Below, one piece after another: positions 24,826-30,468 of a stretch of DNA of 30,468 nucleotides (its first letter is position 1; each line of letters starts with the position of its first letter). The notes under the pieces were generated by a model. That model did no database searches, was not told the origin of the DNA, and saw only the letters and a list, made by a program, of their open reading frames with translations. This DNA is from DASPKX01 sp035627835 (lineage in GTDB: Bacteria; Verrucomicrobiota; Verrucomicrobiia; Limisphaerales; SXQI01): positions 1-30,468 of the forward strand of contig DASPKX010000151.1 of the NCBI GenBank assembly GCA_035627835.1. The letters run 5' to 3'. Both the position numbers and the translations under genes were made by a program.

Positions 24826-24902
24826 TCCGCAGATTTTCGCAGATGAGAACAAGATGCGTTTAACACAGAGCACACAGAGGTTCCGAGAGACAGCAGAGGC
24901 AG
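24826..24902. repeat. Gene-start-associated repeat upstream of the portal
   Basis: Made of a CGCAGATT element (TCCGCAGATTTTCGCAGATG at 24826) followed by a purine-rich array (TTTAACACAGAGCACACAGA at 24859). The same two-part element, in the same orientation to the gene, lies upstream of the terminase (26430) and protease (28809) starts. Confidence 0.75.
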
Positions 24903-24913
24903 AATCTTTTGGT

Positions 24914-26413
24914 TCATAGCAGGGCGTGGCGGGGGAGGCGGAGGCGGCCTTTCACCGTTAAGACTTCGAAGCCGTTGGTTGGCACTGACTGCGCGGCGTG
25001 GGCGGCCAGGGCGAGGCTCCAGAAGTGGTCGGCGTGGCCGCCAGCATTGCGATCGGCGGCAATGGAGACTTGGCCACTCGGGGAGGTCAGGCGCTCGGGT
25101 CGGCGGAGGTGGTCGCGCAGCAAGGGGTCGAGCGGATGTTGGATGGCGTGGTCGGTGTAAAGCCGAAGGAGCTGAAGCGCGAGGAGTTCAGGCACGCGCA
25201 CGGAGCCGGTGGCGTTGCGGGCGTCCCCAGCCAGCGCGCTCGGGAGGGGCATGGTGCGGGAGAAGTTCACGCCGGTGATGCGGGCGCCAAATTGGCGCTG
25301 GGAGTATTCGACCAAACCGAGGCCGAGTCCGGTCATGTCAATGCAGGCATGGGCGAAGGTCGGAAGGGCGCAGATATGCGCGAGTTGTTCCTGTTGCTGC
25401 GGCAGGGGTGTGTTGCGGAGACGTAGGATGGCGCGGGCGAGGAGGCGGGCGTTTTGTTTCTCGAGCACGGTGATGACGGTCCAATCATGGGAACGGGCGA
25501 CATCGACGCCGACATAAAGCGGGCCGATGATTTGGCTGCTTTGAAGCAGAGCGAGAGCAGCGGGTGACCAGTGATCTTCGCAAACGTGGCCGATGTCCGG
25601 CGTTTCCGCCTGTGCGATGAGGTCGTAAGTGAGGAGCGCCATGTTCTCGCTGGTGAAGGCACATTCGTAGTTTTGGTCATACGCGAGTTTGTCGAGGGCG
25701 AGTTCGCGGGCTTGCGCTGGGGTGATCGGTTCACGGGTGGTGGGGTGGAAGATCTGGAGGCCTTGCTGGCAAGCGAGTGAGCGCGGGACGGTCCTGGTGA
25801 CGATCCCAGGTGTGGTCGCGAGGCGGTAGAACATGTTGTGCCGGCCGTTCGGTGTGCTGGCGATGCGGCAGAGGTAATCGGGATTGGCCGAGAGGATCGG
25901 CTCAGCGGCTTCCCAGATTTTTTGGCTGTCTTCGTGAAAGGCGAATTCGTCGAGGATGAGGTCACCAGAGAAGCCGCGGGCGGTGCGTGGGTTGGCTGGG
26001 AGAACTTTGATGCGGCTGATTTTGTCCCCGACATGGATGCGGGTTTCGTAGTTCATGGCTTCGAAGTGGAAGCTGGAGCTAAGGTCCGCTTGCTCGAAGT
26101 GTTGGCGGTGGCGCTCGCAAAATTCGCCGCATTTGCGGTTGAGTTCAGCGCCATTCGCTCGCGAGTTTGACAGGATGGTCACGAGTCGGCCTGGGCGGGT
26201 GATGAGGCGATCAACCGCCCAGGCAGCGAGTGTAAAGGATTTGCCGGTTTGGCGTCCCCAAAGCCAGACTTCGATGCCGTTGCTGCGGTTGCTGAAGGCG
26301 TCACGCTGGTACGGTCGCCATTTTAGCTTGGAGCTCGACCCGAGCGTGGCGCTCGATCCGACTTGAGGGACGGCGGCGGCGGGTGAGGGTTTGGGTTTGA
26401 ATTTGGAGTTCAC
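24914..26413 (-). CDS. Mu-like phage terminase large subunit
   Basis: The terminase large subunit packages phage DNA, with an N-terminal ATPase and a C-terminal RNase-H-like nuclease. In 499 aa from GTG 26413: Walker A 'GRQTGKS' at 53-59, Walker B 'LILDEF' at 152-157, nuclease acidic residues D304 ('VGVDVARSHDW') and D359 ('CIDMTGLG'), and a late 'GGHADHFWSLALAAHAA'. All appear intact. The frame stays open upstream to 26926, but those 171 codons are translations of the intergenic repeats (such as FVFFVIFCGK), so the start is put at the first start codon after them. That start has no clear ribosome-binding site, and a read-through fusion cannot be excluded. It belongs with the portal and protease genes as a head module. 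Confidence 0.88.
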   Translation of the reverse strand: MNSKFKPKPSPAAAVPQVGSSATLGSSSKLKWRPYQRDAFSNRSNGIEVWLWGRQTGKSFTLAAWAVDRLITRPGRLVTILSNSRANGAELNRKCGEFCERHRQHFEQADLSSSFHFEAMNYETRIHVGDKISRIKVLPANPRTARGFSGDLILDEFAFHEDSQKIWEAAEPILSANPDYLCRIASTPNGRHNMFYRLATTPGIVTRTVPRSLACQQGLQIFHPTTREPITPAQARELALDKLAYDQNYECAFTSENMALLTYDLIAQAETPDIGHVCEDHWSPAALALLQSSQIIGPLYVGVDVARSHDWTVITVLEKQNARLLARAILRLRNTPLPQQQEQLAHICALPTFAHACIDMTGLGLGLVEYSQRQFGARITGVNFSRTMPLPSALAGDARNATGSVRVPELLALQLLRLYTDHAIQHPLDPLLRDHLRRPERLTSPSGQVSIAADRNAGGHADHFWSLALAAHAAQSVPTNGFEVLTVKGRLRLPRHALL

Positions 26414-26429
26414 GAGGGAAGTAAGGGTA

Positions 26430-26503
26430 TCCGCAGATTGCGCAGATTTTCGCAGATGAGACCAAAAGGCGCTGAACGCAGAGCACGTCCCGATGGATCG
26501 GGA
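26430..26503. repeat. Gene-start-associated repeat upstream of the terminase, plus hairpin
   Basis: CGCAGATT element (CCGCAGATTGCGCAGATTTT from 26431), a short AACGCAGAG element at 26474-26482 and the perfect hairpin TCCCGATGGATCGGGA at 26488-26503. The first element begins 18 bases from the terminase GTG. Confidence 0.75.
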
Positions 26504-26573
26504 TTTCGCGAAGCGCTCAACAGCTGTCGGCCCAGGAACGGACGTTGCATCCGTTTGTGACGTTGCATCTGTT

Positions 26574-27575
26574 CTTTGCCACGAAAGATCACAGAGAACA
26601 CGAAGGTGCGTGCCGCACTGGCCATAGATCAGCGACATGCGCTGCGCGGGCGGCGGCAACGTGACGTTGCATCCGTTTCTGATGATTTCCCGCTGAGGCG
26701 CAGAGGCCGCTGAGGCAGCGTGACGCTGCACCCGTTTGTGACGTTGCGTCCATTTTTTGCCACAAAGGAGAACAAACAGGACGCCCGGTCGGTGACCTGG
26801 CCTACCATCGACACCTCGGGATTTCGCCTTCGATTCAACATAACGGGCGCCAGGAGCGGGATGTTGCATCTGTTCTTTGCCACAAAAGATCACAAAGAAC
26901 ACAAAGGTGCGTGGCGCACTGGCCATATATCAGCGACGTGCCCTGCGCGGGCGGCGGCAACGTGACGTTGCATCCGTTTCTGATGATTTCCCGCTGAGAC
27001 GCGGAGGCAGCTGAGCAAGAGACGCTGCACCCGTTTGTGACGGTGCGTCGATTTTTTGCCACGAAAGATCACAAAGAACTCAAAGGTGCGTGGCGCACTG
27101 GCCGTATGTCAGCGACATGCCCTGCGCGGGCGGCGGCAACGTGACGTTGCATCCGTTTCTGATGATTTCCCGCTGAGGCGCAGAGGCCGCTGAGGCAGCG
27201 TGACGCTGCACCCGTTTGTAACGTTTGATCGATTTTTTGCACAAAACAGAACGAACAGAACGCCCGGTCGGTGACCTGGCCTACCATGGACACATCGGCG
27301 AAGCGCTCAACAGCGAAAGGCCCAGGAACGGGATGTTGCATCTGTTCTTTGCCACGAAAGATCACAAAGAACTCAAAGGTGCGTGGCGCACTGGCCGTAT
27401 GTCAGCGAAATGGCCTGCGCGGGCGGCGGCAGCGTGACGCTGCGCCCGTTTGTGATGTTGGATCGATTTTTTTGCACAAAACAGAACGAACAGGACGCCC
27501 GGTCGGTGACCTGGCCTACCATGGACACATCGGGATTTCGCCTTCGACTCAACATAACGGGCACCAGGAACGGTT
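26574..27575 (+). repeat. Modular tandem repeat array, four units
   Basis: Units start with GCCAC(A/G)AAAGATCACA at 26579, 26879, 27058 and 27352. Each continues with GTGCGTGGCGCACTGGCC and a TGCGCGGGCGGCGGCA segment holding a palindrome (GCAACGTGACGTTGC at 26656-26670, 26957-26971, 27136-27150; GCAGCGTGACGCTGC at 27429-27443). Units 1 and 3 also have a middle block with a second palindrome (26715-26729, 27195-27209) and a CGCCCGGTCGGTGACCTGGC block. Unit 2 lacks the latter, so spacing alternates near 300 and 180. No gene is seen. Confidence 0.85.
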
Positions 27576-27586
27576 GAGCGACTTAG

Positions 27587-28741
27587 TTATGGGGTGGTGG
27601 TGGGTTGTTGCATGGTGTTGAAGAGTTCGGGGTGGGCTTCTTTCACATCTGCCCAGGCTGTGTTGTAATCGACGCCTTCTTTGCGCATGCGGTCTTCCAC
27701 CAGACGTGAAACTTGTTTGCGTCGGTCGCGTTCGTCCGCGGTCGAGGAGCCCTGCGCGTTTCGAAAGGCGCGGCTGAATTGGGTTTTGATCATCGGCTTG
27801 GCGTTGGCAAGTTCGAGGGATTTGTTGTCGAAGTCGCGGTCAAGTTGCTGAAGCCAATGCTCGCGTTCTGTCGGGAGGATTTTGCCGGAGAGGATGGCGT
27901 TATCGAGGAGGGTGTTGAGGAAGCGGTGGTTCAGCGTGTTGAGCTGGTTCTGGAGGTGGTGAATGGAACGGTTGGTTTGCGCGAGTTGATTGGCGAATGC
28001 GGGGGTGTCATCGAAGCGTTCGTGCGCCGGGCCGTGGTTGAGCGGGGTGGTTTGGCGCGAGCGGGGAGGTGTCATGGGATCGTGGTTCGGGGCGTTGTTG
28101 GTTTGCGGATTGGTGTTCATGGGAGCTGGGTCTGATGTGGGGTTTGGGTTGTTGTTGTTGTTGGTGTTCATGGTGTTTGGGTCGGTTTGGTTATTGGTGT
28201 TTGGGGTGATGTTGTTGTTGTTATTGGGTGAGGCTTCGTTGGCTAAAGGGAGGACAGGGAGATTGGGTTGATTGGTGAGGCCGACGGAGATCAGGGTGCG
28301 CGGGCGGAAGATGCGGCAGCCATTTTCGATGCCGATCTCGGCAGCTTCCCAGTATGGGGAGAGGAATTTGTAATGGGCGTTGGCGAGGAGTTCGGCGCCG
28401 GCAGCGCTCCATTTGACCTGTCCATAGAGTCCGTCCGCGCGTGGCTCCAGGGCCATGACCCAGCCGTAAGCTTTTTGGTCGCGGAAGGTGTTGTCCATGC
28501 CGGGGACGTCCGGGTGGCCGATGTAGAAGGGGACGCCAGCGAAGCGGCGGCCGAGCTTGCCGGAAAATGAGTGGAAGTTGTTGGTGAGGGTCTGGGCGGC
28601 GATGGCGTCGATGCGTTGCAAGGCCTGGCCATGGGGGAAATCGCCGTAAGGCGTGAGCTGCACCCAGGAGTCCTGGAGGACGATGAATGGGGTGGATTGA
28701 GCAGCGGTTTGGTTGGTGAGGGCGATGGTGTTTAGTTTCAT
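27587..28741 (-). CDS. Mu-like phage protease (I protein family)
   Basis: This is the prohead protease/scaffold of Mu-like phages (Mu I family), which cleaves the scaffold during head assembly. Residues about 15-160 match the protease part: 'WVQLTPYGDFPHG', then 'FAGVPFYIGHPDVPG', 'AYGWVMALEPRADGLYGQVKWS', 'YKFLSPYWEA' and 'LISVGLTNQPNLP'. Next is a low-complexity Asn/Pro/Thr linker (residues about 165-240), encoded by GTT/ATT-rich runs prone to slippage. The helical scaffold-like C-terminus follows (DNAILSGKILPTEREHWLQQ, shortened, then VSRLVEDRMRKEGVDYNTAW). The 384-aa length is normal. In Mu the protease follows terminase and portal, whereas here it is first. The stop lies next to a large repeat array. 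Confidence 0.9.
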   Translation of the reverse strand: MKLNTIALTNQTAAQSTPFIVLQDSWVQLTPYGDFPHGQALQRIDAIAAQTLTNNFHSFSGKLGRRFAGVPFYIGHPDVPGMDNTFRDQKAYGWVMALEPRADGLYGQVKWSAAGAELLANAHYKFLSPYWEAAEIGIENGCRIFRPRTLISVGLTNQPNLPVLPLANEASPNNNNNITPNTNNQTDPNTMNTNNNNNPNPTSDPAPMNTNPQTNNAPNHDPMTPPRSRQTTPLNHGPAHERFDDTPAFANQLAQTNRSIHHLQNQLNTLNHRFLNTLLDNAILSGKILPTEREHWLQQLDRDFDNKSLELANAKPMIKTQFSRAFRNAQGSSTADERDRRKQVSRLVEDRMRKEGVDYNTAWADVKEAHPELFNTMQQPTTTP

Positions 28742-28761
28742 ATTTCGGGTGAAGTATGAAG

Positions 28762-28794
28762 GGAGGGGTCCGACACAGGATGTCGGACCCCTCC
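28762..28794. repeat. Long perfect palindrome, copy 2
   Basis: GGAGGGGTCCGACA (28762-28775), loop CAGGA, TGTCGGACCCCTCC (28781-28794): 14 perfect pairs. Core and loop are identical to 5616-5644. It lies 21 bases upstream of the protease start. Confidence 0.85.
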
Positions 28795-28808
28795 AAGAAA
28801 AGTAAGTG

Positions 28809-28880
28809 TTCGGCAGATTGCGCAGATTTCCCCAGATGCGGGAAAGAGCTGCTTTTAACGCAGAGGGTGCCGAGGGCGAT
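28809..28880. repeat. Gene-start-associated repeat upstream of the protease
   Basis: CGGCAGATTGCGCAGATTTC (28811) followed by a TTTTAACGCAGAGGGTGCCG element. It has the same composition and order as the elements upstream of the terminase and portal genes. Confidence 0.7.
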
Positions 28881-28902
28881 CGGGGCGGCTATGTCGAGGA
28901 AG

Positions 28903-28964
28903 GCGGACAGGAATGTCCGCGCTCCTTTCGGGAAGAGGCTTCGGAGGCGGACAGGAATGTCCGC
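28903..28964. repeat. Pair of GCGGACA hairpins
   Basis: GCGGACA-GGAA-TGTCCGC occurs at 28903-28920 and again at 28947-28964 (44-base offset), each followed by GCTCC. The rest of 28965-29129 shows no gene and no clear element. Confidence 0.8.
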
Positions 28965-29129
28965 GCTCCATTAGGAGGAAAGGTTTCCTCGCACGGGCCA
29001 ACTGGCGCCAGTGACCACCACGTGGCACGCACTTTGTGGCCTCGGCTGGCAAACAGTGACCCTCCTTCTCTGCGCCGTCCTGGTCCTTGCTCAGTGTCCG
29101 CTGCGTTAAGGGTCTTATCTGGCCGGCAC

Positions 29130-30032
29130 CTACGGCTGCATTGGGCCGATGTAACGGGTTGCCACGACAATGTCGTCGAACCAGACGGTTTGACGCTCTT
29201 TCCAGGCGCCTTTCGTTGGGTCGCCCGGGTCGAAGCCGTAATGTTGCAGCCAGAGAGCATTCACTTTCAGATCCGCTTTGTTGCGCCAACGGATCCCGGT
29301 GAATTCGCCCACCAAAACGCCATCCAGCCACATCGCTTGTTTGCCATCAGCTTTGTTCGTTGTGTTCGCCTGGATCATGAACTCCCAGCATTGCCATTGG
29401 TCCAGCTTGGGCAGGACGCGGCTTTCCTCAGCGGGCTTGCCTTTGCCAGGCCCCGGCGGGAAAAAGCTGTTCCCCCAGTATTTGTTCATTTTGGGATCGA
29501 TCTCCATGTCGAGGTAATAGGAGTAGAGATGAAGCTCACCGGGCGGCGGGTTCTTGCCCCAGGCGAACCATGTTTCCATGCCGCTGGAGAAGTAACTCCC
29601 GTTCGGCTTCATTCCAGCCTTGCCGAACGCGGACCAGCGATTGGTGCGCTCGTTGGCGAGCAGCGTCACAAAATGGTGTGGATATTGATAGTCCGGCGCG
29701 AACTTCACATAGAAGCGGGTGTAAACCGAGTCCGCTCCGGGCATGAACCACTTGATGGCATGCGCCACATCGTTCTGGCCGCGGACCAACACCATTTCCG
29801 CGCTGCGTTGACCAGAGTTCGGCGCTTTGTCGCTGATCGATGCGCGACCTTTGGTTTCATCCCACTTCTTGAAATCGCCACTTTCAAAATTCTCCGTGAA
29901 CAGAACGGACGGATCGCGCTCCATATTGCGGTCACCGGGATAGAGCGAGGACAGGGCAGGGGACTCCGCTGCGAGCATGGTCGTGGCCGTCAGGAGCAAA
30001 CTGAGAATGGCTTTCACAGGAACCTGTCTCAT
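29130..30032 (-). CDS. Secreted polysaccharide-lyase-like protein
   Basis: The start is placed at ATG 30032 (MRQVPVKAILSLLL), which gives a signal peptide (core AILSLLLTATTMLAAES) and a 300-aa product; the frame extends 31 codons further upstream. The mature protein has a jelly-roll pattern resembling family-14-type polysaccharide lyases: 'FTENFESGDFKKWDE', 'VYTRFYVKFAPDYQYPHHF', 'WQCWEFMIQANTTNKADGKQ', then 'MWLDGVLVGEFTGIRWR' and 'VWFDDIVVATRYIGP' at the end. The closing motif is typical of laminarinase- and lyase-like domains. It is exported and probably acts on or binds polysaccharide. It is a normal chromosomal gene at the edge of the mobile region. The family is assigned by pattern and the enzymatic activity is not shown. 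Confidence 0.82.
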   Translation of the reverse strand: MRQVPVKAILSLLLTATTMLAAESPALSSLYPGDRNMERDPSVLFTENFESGDFKKWDETKGRASISDKAPNSGQRSAEMVLVRGQNDVAHAIKWFMPGADSVYTRFYVKFAPDYQYPHHFVTLLANERTNRWSAFGKAGMKPNGSYFSSGMETWFAWGKNPPPGELHLYSYYLDMEIDPKMNKYWGNSFFPPGPGKGKPAEESRVLPKLDQWQCWEFMIQANTTNKADGKQAMWLDGVLVGEFTGIRWRNKADLKVNALWLQHYGFDPGDPTKGAWKERQTVWFDDIVVATRYIGPMQP

Positions 30033-30173
30033 AAATCGCCAGACGGTATATTGCGAGGGATTTTGGCCGCCGGCGAGCCCCGACAAAGAAGCGATATGCG
30101 CCCGCAATCTGCGCTTCAGGAGCAAGGAAGGAAACGAGCAATGCCCAGCCAGATGCGGCTTGGGAGGGCAAGG

Positions 30174-30468
30174 TTACCGCCGCAAGGTTACCAGCAGGAC
30201 GCCTCCAAAGACCATTGTCACGCCCAGCAACCGGGTGGGACTGATCGATTGTTGAGGGAGGTGCATCGCGCCGAAGTGATCGAGGATGACCGCGCAGAGG
30301 AGTTGTCCGCCAACGACTGACGCGATGAAGGCAGCGGCGCCGAGTCGCGGCGCCAGGGCGGCCCCTGAAAGAACAATCAAAGCGCCGAGCGGCCCGCCAA
30401 GCCAATTCCACCAAGGAGTGCCGCGCAAGGCAGTGCTTGCAGGCATGGGCGGGCGGATGATGAGCATG
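30174..30468 (-). CDS. DMT-family membrane protein (YdcZ type), 5' end cut by window edge
   Basis: The visible 97 residues match the C-terminal half of small DMT-superfamily membrane proteins of the YdcZ/DUF606 group: 'PWWNWLGGPLGALIVLSGAALAP' cut to its P-W-W-x-W-L-G-G start, then APRLGAAAFIASVVGGQ, LLCAVILDHFG and 'PTRLLGVTMVFGGVLLVTLRR' at the end, forming three hydrophobic segments. The GG-x-LGA and GQ-L-x-x-x-x-LDHFG signatures are intact. The gene continues beyond the right edge, so the start is unknown. Substrate unknown. It is separated by 141 bases from the lyase-like gene on the same strand. Confidence 0.85.
   Translation of the reverse strand, partial: MLIIRPPMPASTALRGTPWWNWLGGPLGALIVLSGAALAPRLGAAAFIASVVGGQLLCAVILDHFGAMHLPQQSISPTRLLGVTMVFGGVLLVTLRR

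Noticed and set aside
28806..30320. 504-codon plus-strand frame opposite the lyase-like gene
   Set aside because: It starts in repeat DNA and runs antisense to a secreted protein with clear signal peptide and domain pattern.

Overview
The window looks like a chromosomal accessory region of a bacterium, most probably a member of the Verrucomicrobiota (Pedosphaera/Limisphaerales-like). This is an inference from gene content. There is a secreted LamG protein with the glycine-rich tail repeat and closing 'YNLESSSDL' domain typical of that phylum, a secreted polysaccharide-lyase-like protein, short secreted 'LGET' proteins, and very dense dispersed palindromic repeats. No rRNA, tRNA, CRISPR array, transposase or integrase gene was seen.

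Layout. (1) 89-5251, plus strand: a phage-like module with a small winged-helix-type protein, an ASCH-domain protein with a likely frameshift, several uncharacterised conserved proteins and an orphan beta-class DNA methyltransferase. Three probable cargo genes are interspersed: a protein with a HEPN-type R-x4-H motif, a coiled-coil protein and an FRG-domain protein. A strong rho-independent terminator (4484-4516) separates the first part from the methyltransferase. (2) 5252-5530: a non-coding stretch of consecutive hairpins, a candidate structured RNA. (3) 5600-8880: a gene-free repeat province. It holds a 291-bp tandem repeat, about 560-bp units containing extremely G/T-rich cassettes, and many short palindromes whose arms co-vary. 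(4) 9147-20805: a defence island with a PD-(D/E)XK-like protein, a secreted protein, Mrr, a lamin-tail-like protein, a 500-aa protein with a C-terminal nuclease motif, and a minus-strand type I restriction operon hsdM-hsdS-HEPN-hsdR whose genes overlap by 4-11 bases. HsdM has Thr instead of Asn in its catalytic NPPF motif. (5) 21220-22383: a LamG protein. (6) 22515-23345: more mosaic repeats. (7) 23364-28741, minus strand: Mu-like head genes in the order protease, terminase, portal. Each is separated from the next by repeat arrays, and the portal gene carries an in-frame insertion of about 85 codons made largely of the same repeat material. (8) 29130-30468: ordinary chromosomal genes, a polysaccharide-lyase-like protein and a partial DMT-family membrane protein.

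How it fits together. The two phage-like modules face each other on opposite strands with a restriction island between them. Tail, capsid and transposase genes are absent from the window, so this looks like a decayed or rearranged Mu-like prophage colonised by defence genes. The most unusual signal is the repeat system. At least six modular elements recur in both repeat provinces, sit directly upstream of phage-gene starts, have palindromic arms that change in a compensatory way, and in one case lie inside a protein-coding gene. The candidate structured RNA at 5272-5496 is the best single lead for an undescribed RNA.
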